Shown here in pieces: positions 1-8,290 of a DNA stretch of 64,000 nucleotides. The stretch covers positions 3,988,001-4,052,000 of the forward strand of contig NZ_CP080531.1 of NCBI RefSeq assembly GCF_024746835.1. Direction: 5' to 3'. Each line of letters begins with the position of its first letter. The stretch's first letter is position 1. Position numbers and translations under genes: made by a program. A model generated the notes under the pieces. That model was given only the letters and a program-made list of their open reading frames with translations, had not been told where the DNA came from and made no database searches. This DNA comes from Mesorhizobium sp. AR02. Its GTDB lineage: Bacteria; Pseudomonadota; Alphaproteobacteria; Rhizobiales; Rhizobiaceae.

Positions 1-476
1 GCAAGGCCGGACTTCAGGTGATGGGCGACTGGGCGCGCGGCGAATTCGCGGCCGCCGGCATGACCGGCGTCAAGGATTTCGGCTGCATGATCGGCCTGAA
101 CGAGGCCAAGCCGGTGGTCAGCACCGACGGCGACATCATCGTTTTCTTCAAGCAGAACAATCCGGATGTCGAGGCAGCGCAGAAGCGTCTTGCCGCACTG
201 CTCATCAGCCCGGAGGTTCAGGTCGCCTTCAACAACGCCAAGGGGTCCATGCCCGTGCGTGGTGATGTCGACATGTCGGCGGCCGACCCGTGCATGCAGA
301 AGTCGCTGAAAGCGGTAGAAGACCCGGCCAACATCGTCACCGCGACCAACCGATTCATCACCGAGAACACCAACCAGCAGCTCAATGAACTCGTCGCGCA
401 ATTCTTTGCCGATGATACCATGACAGCTGACGACGCCACCGCGAAGTTTGCCACCATCATCGGAAATTCCGACTAG
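1..476 (+). CDS. Sugar ABC transporter substrate-binding protein, C-terminal part (5' end outside window)
   Basis: The reading frame is open from the first bases of the window to a TAG at 474-476, giving about 157 C-terminal residues. They resemble the last third of family 1 extracellular solute-binding proteins, with the typical helical stretch containing SPEVQVAFNNAKGSMPVR, in which a fixed number of residues is consumed as 'non-binding ends' and a final helix rich in Asp/Ala. It sits directly upstream of two MalF/MalG-type permeases and a MalK-type ATPase, so it is most likely the periplasmic binding protein of that importer. The sugar cannot be read from this fragment. Start codon and signal peptide are not in the window. 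Confidence 0.8.
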   Translation, partial: KAGLQVMGDWARGEFAAAGMTGVKDFGCMIGLNEAKPVVSTDGDIIVFFKQNNPDVEAAQKRLAALLISPEVQVAFNNAKGSMPVRGDVDMSAADPCMQKSLKAVEDPANIVTATNRFITENTNQQLNELVAQFFADDTMTADDATAKFATIIGNSD

Positions 477-490
477 GAGCCGGTCAGCAC

Positions 491-521
491 CCGAGGCGCC
501 GCTAGTGCTGCGGCGTCTCGG
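491..521 (+). other. Stem-loop between binding-protein and permease genes
   Basis: The 12-base arms 491-502 and 510-521 pair with a single G-T wobble around a 7-base loop. There is no T-run, so it is more likely an mRNA stabiliser or partial attenuator than a strong terminator. Such hairpins often sit after the binding-protein gene of ABC operons and allow more binding protein than permease to be made. Confidence 0.5.
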
Positions 522-661
522 TCCCATCTCGGTTCGCCAAGCAAAAAGCCTTTGTCGGCGGGCTGACAATCGCAGGATCGGAAGCCGCGGCGGTCCGGAA
601 GGGCGACTTTCGCGTCGGCAGACAATCCCGGCGTGTCGGTAGAAGTGGAGAAAGACGGACG

Positions 662-1558
662 ATGCAGAGGAGCTGGAGACACAGATTTCACCTGCCCGCC
701 GTCATCGGGACGATACCGATGATTCTCGTTGCCGTCGGCGTGTTCGTGATCGGCATCGGCTTCTCGGTGCTCTGGTCTTTCACCAGTTCCAAGCTCTTCC
801 CCGCCTATGATTTCGTCGGCCTGGCGCAGTACAGGCGCCTTTGGGCCGATAGCCGCTGGCTCGTCTCGGTCAACAACATCTGGTTCTTCGGCCTGATGTC
901 CATCACCTGCAACATGGTGTTCGGCTATCTGCTTGCCGTTTTCATGGACCAGCGCATTCGCCAGGAAGACCTGTTCCGCTCGATCTTCCTCTATCCTTTC
1001 GCCATGTCGCTTATCGTCACCGGCCTCGTCTGGCAGTGGGTGCTCGATCCCAATCTCGGCCTGCAGGAGGCAATGCGCAATCTGGGCTGGTCGAGCTTCA
1101 GCTTCGCCCCCCTGGTTGACGCCAACACCGCGATCTACGCGCTCGTCGTGGCGGGCATCTGGCAGGGCTCGGGCGTGACGATGGCGATCCTGCTTGCCGG
1201 GCTGCGCGGCGTTGACGAGGAGATCTGGAAAGCGGCGAGGGTCGACGGCATCCCGACGTGGCGCACGCATGTTTCCATCGTGGCGCCGATGATGAAGGGT
1301 GCCTTCGCTACCGCCTTCGTCCTGCAATGTGTCGGCGTGGTGCGGGTCTACGACCTGGTCATTGCCATGACCGGCGGTGGTCCCGGCATCGCCACGTCGA
1401 TGCCGGCGGTCTACGTCATCCAGCTCATCACAGTGCGCCAGAACGTCGGCCAGGGCATGGCGGCGGCAACGATGATGCTGCTGCCGGTGCTGGTCGTGCT
1501 GGCTTTCGGCGGACTTGTCTTGTGGCGGCGAAATCGCCAACGGGAAGCAGCCGTATGA
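662..1558 (+). CDS. Sugar ABC transporter permease (MalF type)
   Basis: This is a 298-residue inner-membrane protein with six predicted hydrophobic segments. The binding-protein-dependent permease EAA-type loop lies around residues 185-205 (EEIWKAARVDG). It should form the transmembrane channel together with the next gene product. Its stop overlaps the ATG of the second permease (ATGA at 1555-1558), which suggests translational coupling. A GGAG stretch lies upstream of the ATG. The length and fold match the MalF/UgpA group of carbohydrate importers (CUT1 family). The substrate is unknown; the downstream catabolic genes suggest a sugar or glycoside that is oxidised and epimerised. Confidence 0.9.
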   Translation: MQRSWRHRFHLPAVIGTIPMILVAVGVFVIGIGFSVLWSFTSSKLFPAYDFVGLAQYRRLWADSRWLVSVNNIWFFGLMSITCNMVFGYLLAVFMDQRIRQEDLFRSIFLYPFAMSLIVTGLVWQWVLDPNLGLQEAMRNLGWSSFSFAPLVDANTAIYALVVAGIWQGSGVTMAILLAGLRGVDEEIWKAARVDGIPTWRTHVSIVAPMMKGAFATAFVLQCVGVVRVYDLVIAMTGGGPGIATSMPAVYVIQLITVRQNVGQGMAAATMMLLPVLVVLAFGGLVLWRRNRQREAAV

Positions 1559-2478
1559 CCGCGGGCGTGATCACCACTCAAGAGCAGACGGATCAGGCGG
1601 GCTTCGCGCCCTTCGGGCCGAAACCACGGCGGACATCGGCCGGTCGCATCGGCCTTTATGCCTTCCTGGTCGTTGCGGCGCTCTTCTTCCTCATTCCCGT
1701 CTACATCATGATCGTCACGTCGCTGAAGGGGATGCCGGAGATCAGGCTTGGACATCTTTTCAGCCTTCCGCTCGAGCCGACCTTTCAGCCCTGGGCCGAC
1801 GCCTGGCTGCATGCCTGCACCGGCCGCGACTGCAACGGGCTCAGCCCCGGCTTCTACAATTCGGTGAAGATCACCGTGCCGAGCGTGATCATCTCGATCA
1901 TCTGCGCGTCGATCAACGGCTATGCGCTGACCTTCTGGCCGTACAAGGGCGCCAATCTGCTCTTCGGCTTGCTCGTCTTCGGTGCCTTCGTGCCTTATCA
2001 GGTGGTGATCTATCCCCTGATCATCGGCCTGAGCTCGGTCGGGCTGTTCGCGACCCTTCCCGGCATCATCATCATTCACACGATCTTCGGCATGCCCATC
2101 CTGACGCTGCTGTTCCGCAATTTCTATGCGGCCCTGCCGGTCGAGCTGTTCAAGGCAGCGCGGGTCGACGGGGCGGGGTTCTGGCGCATCTTCTTCTCCA
2201 TCATGCTGCCGATGTCAGTGCCGATCACCGTCGTCGCCGTCATCCTGCAAGTCACCGGCATCTGGAACGACTTCCTGTTCGGCATCGTGTTTGCCGGGCG
2301 ATCCAACTGGCCGATGACGGTGCAGCTCAACAACATCGTCAACACCACGACCGGCGTGCGGGAGTACAATGTCAACATGGCAGCCACCATTCTGACGGCG
2401 GCGGTACCTCTGATCATCTACTTCATCTCGGGAAGATGGTTCGTGCGCGGCATCGCCGCCGGCGCGGTGAAAGGCTGA
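1555..2478 (+). CDS. Sugar ABC transporter permease (MalG type)
   Basis: A 307-residue inner-membrane permease. The start at 1555 is chosen because the ATG overlaps the upstream stop; a longer open frame to 1258 lies inside the previous gene. After a hydrophilic N-terminus of about 35 residues there are six hydrophobic segments, with the EAA loop ELFKAARVDGAGFWRIF in the C-terminal half. It pairs with the upstream permease. Its stop (TGA 2476-2478) overlaps the ATG of the ATPase gene at 2478, so the three genes are almost certainly one translationally coupled unit. It carries an insertion between the first two membrane segments containing a Cys pair (HACTGRDCNG), a periplasmic loop seen in some CUT1 MalG-like permeases. 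Confidence 0.9.
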   Translation: MTAGVITTQEQTDQAGFAPFGPKPRRTSAGRIGLYAFLVVAALFFLIPVYIMIVTSLKGMPEIRLGHLFSLPLEPTFQPWADAWLHACTGRDCNGLSPGFYNSVKITVPSVIISIICASINGYALTFWPYKGANLLFGLLVFGAFVPYQVVIYPLIIGLSSVGLFATLPGIIIIHTIFGMPILTLLFRNFYAALPVELFKAARVDGAGFWRIFFSIMLPMSVPITVVAVILQVTGIWNDFLFGIVFAGRSNWPMTVQLNNIVNTTTGVREYNVNMAATILTAAVPLIIYFISGRWFVRGIAAGAVKG

Positions 2479-3578
2479 TGGATATGGCGCAAAACGGTAC
2501 CAGCGTATCGATCCAGGACCTGTCGCTGAATTTCGGCGCGGTGACGGTGCTGAAGACGCTCAATCTCGATGTCGCCGAGGGCGAGTTCATCGTGCTTTTG
2601 GGTCCTTCTGGTTGCGGCAAGTCGACCTTGCTCAACTGCGTCGCCGGCCTGCTCGACGTGTCCGAAGGCCGCATCTTCATCAAGGGCAAGAACGTCACCT
2701 GGGAAGAACCGAAGGACCGGGGCATCGGCATGGTGTTCCAGTCCTACGCGCTCTATCCGCAGATGACGGTTGAAAAGAACCTGTCCTTCGGCCTGCGCGT
2801 CGCAGGCCTGCCCAAAGACGAAATCGCCAAACGCATTGCGCGCGCCGCGGAGATCCTGCAGATCGAGCCGCTGCTGCAACGCAAGCCCTCGGCCCTTTCC
2901 GGCGGCCAGCGCCAGCGCGTGGCGATCGGGCGGGCGCTGGTGCGCGATGTCGACGTCTTCCTGTTCGATGAGCCGCTGTCCAATCTCCACGCCAAATTGC
3001 GCTCGGAACTGCGTGTCGAGATCAAGCTTTTGCACCGCAAATTGCAGAACACCATGATCTACGTCACCCACGACCAGATCGAGGCGATGACCCTTGCCGA
3101 CCGCATCGCGGTGATGAAGGGCGGCGTCATCCAGCAGCTCGACGCGCCGCAGACCATCTACAACCGTCCGGTCAACCGTTTCGTCGCCGGCTTCCTCGGC
3201 TCGCCGGCGATGAATTTCATCGACGGCAGGCTGGAGAAGGACAAGGGCGACTGGTACTTCACCGTCGAGGATGTGCGGATCCCGCTCGCGACCTATACAT
3301 TCGAGAAGGAACCGACACCGGGGCCGGCCGTGTTCGGCATGCGCCCCGAGCACGTCGCCTTCAACAGCGGCGCCGGCTGGCCGTTTACGGCCGACGCAAA
3401 TGTCGAAGTCGTCGAACCCATGGGCTCCGATACGCTGGTCTGGCTGAAGCTCGGCAAGCAGAATTTCACCGTCCGGGTGACATCGGAGCGCACGCCGAAA
3501 AATGCGGACGCGGTGAGCATCGGCTTCGACCCGATGCGGGCCTCGCTGTTCGATGCCCAAACCGGCAACCGCCTTTAA
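2478..3578 (+). CDS. Sugar ABC transporter ATP-binding protein (UgpC/MalK type)
   Basis: A 366-residue ATPase that powers the upstream permeases. Walker A GPSGCGKST is at residues 42-50, signature LSGGQ at 140-144, Walker B VFLFDEP at 160-166 and the H-loop histidine at 198. A C-terminal regulatory beta domain (TOBE type) runs from about 235. The D-loop reads SNLHAKL, with His171 in place of the Asp that this family normally has (SNLDAKL, as in the second UgpC-type protein of this window at 55568-56644). That Asp contacts the partner nucleotide site, so the change may alter ATPase coupling. The ATG at 2478 overlaps the permease stop; a second in-frame ATG lies at 2484. Confidence 0.93.
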   Translation: MDMAQNGTSVSIQDLSLNFGAVTVLKTLNLDVAEGEFIVLLGPSGCGKSTLLNCVAGLLDVSEGRIFIKGKNVTWEEPKDRGIGMVFQSYALYPQMTVEKNLSFGLRVAGLPKDEIAKRIARAAEILQIEPLLQRKPSALSGGQRQRVAIGRALVRDVDVFLFDEPLSNLHAKLRSELRVEIKLLHRKLQNTMIYVTHDQIEAMTLADRIAVMKGGVIQQLDAPQTIYNRPVNRFVAGFLGSPAMNFIDGRLEKDKGDWYFTVEDVRIPLATYTFEKEPTPGPAVFGMRPEHVAFNSGAGWPFTADANVEVVEPMGSDTLVWLKLGKQNFTVRVTSERTPKNADAVSIGFDPMRASLFDAQTGNRL

Positions 3579-3635
3579 CTTCTCCCAAGATCCATCCCCC
3601 AAGAGATCCATCCCCAAGCAGAACGGACAAAGACG

Positions 3636-4382
3636 ATGAACTGGTCATTCCAACTCTACAGCGCCCGTAATTTCCAGCCCTGGACCGGCGTACTCGAGAT
3701 GCTCGGCAAGGTCGGCTACACGCAAGTCGAAGGCTTCGGCGGCGTCTATGACGATCCCAAGGCCTTCCGTGCCGAACTCGACAAGAACGGTCTTTCGATG
3801 CCGACCGGGCATTTCTCCATCGATGCGCTGGAGAAGGATTTCGACGGCGTGCGCAGAACAGCCGAAGCGCTCGGCATCAAGCTTCTGATCTGCCCCTATC
3901 TGATGGCCGAGGACAGGCCGTCCGACGCGGCCGGCTGGCGTGGCTTCGGTGAGCGTCTGGCCAAGGTCGGCGAAGCCGCAGGGAAGGCCGGTTATGGCTT
4001 TGCCTGGCACAACCATGATTTCGAGTTCAAGGCACTCGCCGACGGCTCGGTGCCGCAGGATCACATCCTGTCTGCCGCCCCCGCTATCGGCTGGGAGATG
4101 GACCTCGCCTGGGTGGTGCGCGGCGGCGCCGATCCGCTGCCCTGGATCGAAAAGCACGGCAAGCGCATCGTCGCCGTACATGTGAAGGACATTGCAAAGC
4201 CCGGCGAAGGACTGGACGAAGATGGCTGGTCGGATGTCGGCCACGGCACGATCGACTGGGCAGGCCTGATCAAACTGTTGCGGGCCAAGAGCGCGACAAA
4301 ATACTTTGTCATGGAACAGGACAACCCCAACGACATCGAGCGCTTCGCCCGCCGCTCGATCGCATCCGTCAAGGCTTACTAG
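3636..4382 (+). CDS. Sugar phosphate isomerase/epimerase (xylose-isomerase-like TIM barrel)
   Basis: A 248-residue cytoplasmic protein of the AP-endonuclease-2/xylose isomerase-like TIM barrel family. Metal and active-site motifs are visible in order: HNHDFEF near residue 125, EMDLAWV near 150, VHVKD near 178 and DVGHGTIDW near 200. The family length is typical. It lies 57 bp after the ABC ATPase and 11 bp before a Gfo/Idh/MocA dehydrogenase. This pairing is common in rhizobial operons that oxidise a sugar or inositol-like polyol to a keto form and then isomerise it. The exact substrate cannot be assigned. The leader before it carries a short direct repeat (GATCCATCCCC twice, 3589-3614). Confidence 0.82.
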   Translation: MNWSFQLYSARNFQPWTGVLEMLGKVGYTQVEGFGGVYDDPKAFRAELDKNGLSMPTGHFSIDALEKDFDGVRRTAEALGIKLLICPYLMAEDRPSDAAGWRGFGERLAKVGEAAGKAGYGFAWHNHDFEFKALADGSVPQDHILSAAPAIGWEMDLAWVVRGGADPLPWIEKHGKRIVAVHVKDIAKPGEGLDEDGWSDVGHGTIDWAGLIKLLRAKSATKYFVMEQDNPNDIERFARRSIASVKAY

Positions 4383-4393
4383 GAACAATCATC

Positions 4394-5536
4394 ATGGCAA
4401 AGAAACTGGGTATTGGCGTCATCGGCTGCGGCAACATCTCGAAGGCGTATTTCTCGCTGGCGCCGCTGTTTCGCGGCATCGAGATGCGCGCCTGCGCCGA
4501 CATCAACATGGACGCGGCCAGGGCGCGGGCGAAGGAGTTCAAGCTGCGCGCCGAGACCGTCGAGGACCTGCTCAAGGCCGACGACATCGACATCATCGTC
4601 AATCTGACCATACCGGCGGTGCATTACGAGGTGTCGAAACGCGTGCTCGACGCCGGCAAGCACGTCTATTCGGAAAAGCCGTTCGTGCTCTCGCTCAAGG
4701 AGGGCCAGGACCTCAAGGCGCGGGCCGAGAAGAAGGGGCTGCGCATCGGCTCGGCGCCCGACACCTTCCTCGGCGGCGCGCACCAGTTGGTGCGTGAGCT
4801 GATCGACGAGGGCAAGCTCGGCAAGATCACCAGCGGCACCTGCCATGTCATGGGCCACGGCATGGAGCACTGGCACCCCAATCCGGATTTCTTCTTCCAG
4901 CCGGGCGCCGGACCGGTGCTCGATATCGGGCCTTACTACATCACCAATCTGATCCAGCTGATCGGGCCGGTGAAGCAGGTGGCGGCTTTCGCGACAACCC
5001 CGGCCAAGGAGCGGACGATTTCATCGAAACCGCGCGCGGGCGAAAAAATCCCGGTCAACACGCCGACCACCATCCATGGCGTGCTGGAATTCGAGAATGG
5101 CGCCGTGGTGACGCTCAACACCAGCTGGGATGTCTGGGCCCATGGCCATGCGCCGATGGAGCTCTATGGCGAGGCGGGCACGGTGTTTGTGCCGGATCCG
5201 AACTTCTTCGGCGGCGACGTGCGCTTCACCGAGGAGGGCAAGCCGGTCAAGAAGCTGCCGAAATGGAAGCATCCGCTTGGCGTTCCCAATGAGATGCACG
5301 GCCAGGGCATGATGGCCAATTACCGCACGTCAGGTCTCGCCGACATGGCGCTGGCGATCGTCGAAGGGCGGCCGCATCGTTGTTCGATGGAACTGGCGTT
5401 GCATGCCGTCGATGTCATGACCGGCATCCTGCGCTCCGGCGAGACGGGAAAATTCGTCGCCATGCAAACCACTTGCGAGCGGCCGGCTGCCCTTGGCGTC
5501 AAGGCGGCCAAGGAGTTGCTGGCGAAGAACAAGTAG
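4394..5536 (+). CDS. Gfo/Idh/MocA family NAD(P)-dependent oxidoreductase
   Basis: A 380-residue cytoplasmic dehydrogenase. The Rossmann dinucleotide site GVIGCGNIS is at residues 8-16 and the family EKP motif with the catalytic lysine is at 94-96, followed by a C-terminal alpha/beta substrate domain. It is in one operon with the sugar ABC transporter and the TIM-barrel isomerase, which suggests it oxidises the imported sugar, perhaps at C3 as in the ThuB family. No ThuA partner is seen here. A ribosome site is weak; the ATG at 4394 follows AGGAACAATCATC. Confidence 0.87.
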   Translation: MAKKLGIGVIGCGNISKAYFSLAPLFRGIEMRACADINMDAARARAKEFKLRAETVEDLLKADDIDIIVNLTIPAVHYEVSKRVLDAGKHVYSEKPFVLSLKEGQDLKARAEKKGLRIGSAPDTFLGGAHQLVRELIDEGKLGKITSGTCHVMGHGMEHWHPNPDFFFQPGAGPVLDIGPYYITNLIQLIGPVKQVAAFATTPAKERTISSKPRAGEKIPVNTPTTIHGVLEFENGAVVTLNTSWDVWAHGHAPMELYGEAGTVFVPDPNFFGGDVRFTEEGKPVKKLPKWKHPLGVPNEMHGQGMMANYRTSGLADMALAIVEGRPHRCSMELALHAVDVMTGILRSGETGKFVAMQTTCERPAALGVKAAKELLAKNK

Positions 5537-5545
5537 GCAGCAAGG

Positions 5546-5557
5546 ATTATCGATAAT
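5546..5557. promoter_or_regulatory. 12-bp perfect palindrome ATTATCGATAAT, possible operator
   Basis: A perfect palindrome in the AT-rich stretch between the dehydrogenase stop and the aldo/keto reductase gene. It could be an operator for the downstream gene, but only one copy is seen and no regulator is adjacent. Confidence 0.25.
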
Positions 5558-5567
5558 TTTGGTTACC

Positions 5568-5593
5568 CCTCTCCCCGTTTGCTCGGGGAGAGG
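5568..5593. repeat. GC-rich palindromic hairpin (cctctccccg / cggggagagg)
   Basis: The arms 5568-5577 and 5584-5593 pair perfectly around a 6-base loop. It has the look of the dispersed CCCTCTCCCC-type palindromes common between genes in rhizobia. It may also act as a weak terminator for the sugar operon; there is no T-run. Confidence 0.55.
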
Positions 5594-5672
5594 CTAAAGG
5601 GTGGGGCGCTGGGCTTGGTCATTGCGCACGCAATTGCCGTGCCCGTCCGTTTTCAGATCCGAGGATTTCCCC

Positions 5673-6719
5673 ATGCCCTATGTCGCCGCCGAAAACCGCT
5701 ATGAGAAAATGATCTACAACCGCTGTGGGCGGTCCGGCCTCAAGCTGCCGGCGATCTCGCTCGGCCTGTGGCACAATTTCGGCAATGACACGCCGCACAA
5801 GACCAAGCAGGCGATCGCCCGCAAGGCGTTCGATCTCGGCATCACGCATTTCGACCTCGCCAACAATTACGGGCCGCCGCCCGGCTCGGCCGAGACCGCT
5901 TTCGGCGAAATCCTGCGCACCGATTTCGCCGGATATCGCGATGAGCTGATCATCTCGACCAAGGCCGGTTACGAGATGTGGGCCGGACCCTATGGCGAAT
6001 GGGGCGGGCGCAAATACATGCTGGCCAGCCTCGACCAGAGCCTGAAGCGGATGGGGCTCGACTATGTCGACATCTTCTATTCACACCGCTTCGATCCCGA
6101 CACGCCGCTGGAAGAAACCATGGGCGCGCTCGACCATGCGGTGCGCTCGGGCAAGGCGCTCTATGCCGGCATCTCGTCCTACAATTCGCAGCGCACCCGC
6201 GAGGCCGCCGATATATTGAAGCAGCTCGGCACGCCGTGCGTCATCCACCAGCCGAGCTATTCAATGCTGAACCGCTGGGTCGAGGAAGACGGCCTGCTCG
6301 ACACGCTGGAAGGGCTCGGCGTCGGCTCGATCGTGTTCTCGCCGCTGGCGCAAGGCATGCTGACCGACAAATATCTCGGTGGCATCCCTGAAGGCAGCCG
6401 CGCCTCGCAGGGCAAGTCGCTGAAGTCGGCCTTCATCAACGACCGCACCATCGCCAACATCAAGGCGCTCAACGCCATTGCCGGCAAACGCGGCCAGACG
6501 CTGGCACAGATGGCTCTGGCCTGGGTGCTGCGCAAGGGCAAGGTGACGTCGGCGCTGATCGGCGCCAGCCGGCCTGAGCAGGTCGAGGACTGCGTCGGCG
6601 CGCTGAAGGTGCTCGACTTCAGCGATGCCGAATTGGCGGAGATCGATAGTTACGCGCGCGAATCCGACATCAATCTGTGGGCGGCCTCGGCCGAGCGCAA
6701 AGGCCCGCCGAGGAAATAG
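5673..6719 (+). CDS. yghZ: Aldo/keto reductase, L-glyceraldehyde 3-phosphate reductase type
   Basis: A 348-residue NADPH-dependent reductase that closely resembles E. coli YghZ/GPR along its whole length (GLWHNFG, FDLANNYGPPPGSAE, YRDELIISTKAGY, IFYSHR). The AKR catalytic tetrad is Asp61, Tyr66, Lys97 and His138. The start at 5673 is preferred over an upstream in-frame start at 5601 because a GAGGATTT ribosome site precedes it and the family N-terminus begins here. It follows the sugar operon by 136 bp, across a palindromic repeat, and ends at a strong bidirectional terminator. The likely role is detoxification or reduction of small sugar aldehydes. Confidence 0.9.
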   Translation: MPYVAAENRYEKMIYNRCGRSGLKLPAISLGLWHNFGNDTPHKTKQAIARKAFDLGITHFDLANNYGPPPGSAETAFGEILRTDFAGYRDELIISTKAGYEMWAGPYGEWGGRKYMLASLDQSLKRMGLDYVDIFYSHRFDPDTPLEETMGALDHAVRSGKALYAGISSYNSQRTREAADILKQLGTPCVIHQPSYSMLNRWVEEDGLLDTLEGLGVGSIVFSPLAQGMLTDKYLGGIPEGSRASQGKSLKSAFINDRTIANIKALNAIAGKRGQTLAQMALAWVLRKGKVTSALIGASRPEQVEDCVGALKVLDFSDAELAEIDSYARESDINLWAASAERKGPPRK

Positions 6720-6744
6720 GGTTGTCGGACAAGCCGGCAAACAG

Positions 6745-6771
6745 AAACGGCGGGACATCTCCCGCCGTTTT
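6745..6771. terminator. Bidirectional rho-independent terminator
   Basis: The 11-bp perfect arms 6745-6755 and 6760-6770 enclose a CATC loop and are followed by TTTTC on the plus strand; on the minus strand the stem is followed by TTTCTGTTT. It separates the convergent aldo/keto reductase and trypsin-like protease genes. Confidence 0.85.
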
Positions 6772-6793
6772 CATATGAAAGCAAATGCCGGCC

Positions 6794-7891
6794 TCAGGGC
6801 GTCTTCGGCTTCTGGGCGGTGCCCAGCCCGGCTTTCGGCTTTTCCGGCGCGGGAGCAGGGGTCTTCATCTTCGCTTCGATCCAGCCGCCGTAGTTGGCCA
6901 GCCGCGTGTAGATGCCATAGGCGTCCTTGTGGCCGCAGGCCGCACTGCCGTCGGCCGGCCCTTCGCCCCAGCTGACGACGCCGACTTGGACCGGGCCGTC
7001 GGCGCCGGTGATGAACAGCGGGCCGCCGCTGTCGCCATTGCAGGCATCACGCACGCCGCTGGTCGTGCCGGCGCAGATCATGTTGCCGGTCAGCGGGTCG
7101 GTCATGTCGGCGGCGATCGCGTTGGCGGCGGCATCGATGCCCTTTTCCGAATAGCGCATCCTGTGGGACAGATCGCCAAGCGCTGCCTTCAAATCATGCG
7201 CGTAGATGGCCTTGATGCCGCTGTTGCAGGCGCTGTTGGGCTGCAGATCGAGATCCGCGACCATCAGCGTCGTCGGGAACGTCCCGTCCTGCATCTTGCC
7301 CCAGCCAGTGACGGTGGTCTTGCCGGTGTCGGGGGTCGCATCGTGGGTGAGCTTGATGGTCGGTGCATCGGCCGGCTCGGCAAGGCGGAGCAGGCCAAGG
7401 TCGTTGTCGAGCGTTTGCTCGCTGTAGCCCTCATTGACGATGACTTGCAGCACCTTGTGGCGCTTGCCTTCGCTGAGGTCGGTGGCGCCGGTCAGCACGG
7501 TGACCGCATCAGGCGAGATCGGCTTGCCTTTGTCGTTGAGGCAGTGCGCCGCCGTCAGCACCCATTGCGGCGCGATCAGGCTGCCGCCGCAGAATTGCGC
7601 ATTGGCCTGCGAGGCCGGGTTCTCGTCCAGCCTGGCGGTGGTGAGCAGCGCGACCTGGAACGGATAGGCGCCCTTTTCGGCCTGGTTGCCGCCATAGACC
7701 CGATCGGCGCCGTCGGGGTTCTCCGCCGCTGCCTTGGCCCTGGCCTCGGTCACCCGCTGCATCGGCGAGACCGCCGCTTCTGGCCTTGCGGTGGCTTCGT
7801 CCGCACGGCCGGAGTTGATTGATACAAAGGCAGCGGCAATGCCAAGCAGCGATGCGGCAACGATTGGCCGGAACCGATTTGTGATGTCCAC
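6794..7891 (-). CDS. Exported trypsin-like serine protease (S1 family zymogen)
   Basis: A 365-residue secreted protease. A GTG start at 7891 is chosen because AGGAGG stands five bases upstream and a clear signal peptide (about residues 8-30, ending GRADEA) follows at once. The upstream in-frame extension to 8056 is not signal-like. The catalytic triad is His116 (LTAAHC), Asp164 (DNDLGLLRL) and Ser288 (GDSGGPL). Asp282, six residues before the serine, predicts cleavage after Lys/Arg. The sequence R64-VYGG matches the trypsin activation site, so residues of about 31-64 form a propeptide. A Pro/Lys/Ala-rich tail follows residue 340. It is divergent from another exported protease gene at 8291. 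Confidence 0.92.
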   Translation of the reverse strand: MDITNRFRPIVAASLLGIAAAFVSINSGRADEATARPEAAVSPMQRVTEARAKAAAENPDGADRVYGGNQAEKGAYPFQVALLTTARLDENPASQANAQFCGGSLIAPQWVLTAAHCLNDKGKPISPDAVTVLTGATDLSEGKRHKVLQVIVNEGYSEQTLDNDLGLLRLAEPADAPTIKLTHDATPDTGKTTVTGWGKMQDGTFPTTLMVADLDLQPNSACNSGIKAIYAHDLKAALGDLSHRMRYSEKGIDAAANAIAADMTDPLTGNMICAGTTSGVRDACNGDSGGPLFITGADGPVQVGVVSWGEGPADGSAACGHKDAYGIYTRLANYGGWIEAKMKTPAPAPEKPKAGLGTAQKPKTP

Positions 7892-8290
7892 CTGAACCTC
7901 CTGAGACAATTCTCCCGCGCAGATCGACGCCGGGCATTGTGCAAGGAGGTGTTGCCGGTTCAGCGATCCGCACGCGTGCCGTATCGAAACGGCGCGCGAT
8001 CGGTCACAAAACCGCATCCCACTTTTGCTAACCGTGCCCGCGAGTAGAACCCGCACAAAATCCTATAGCCCCCCACGGGCTACGTGGAAGCGATTTGTCA
8101 TTGCCAATCTTGGATTATTTTAGGCAGTATGTCGCGATAGGGTCTTTTGGCGGGGGCTTAGATTGACCGTGGCAAACAACCATCCGGTACGTGCGGCGAT
8201 AGCCTTACCCATTTTTTCGGCACCACCACGATCTCGACAATATTTCTGTATTTTGATCCAGTCCTTGCTGACTTTTGGGAGAGTCTCACC
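7892..8290. other. Divergent intergenic region between two protease genes
   Basis: These 399 bp lie between two divergent exported-protease genes. No gene was recognised. It must hold both promoters, but no convincing -35/-10 pair was found. A small hairpin TAGCCC-GGGCTA lies at about 8066-8082. The half near 8291 is clearly more AT-rich than the flanking genes. Confidence 0.5.

Noticed and set aside
6785..7822. 345-codon plus-strand open frame opposite the trypsin-like protease
   Set aside because: The catalytic triad and signal peptide are on the minus strand; the plus frame has no ribosome site or domain.
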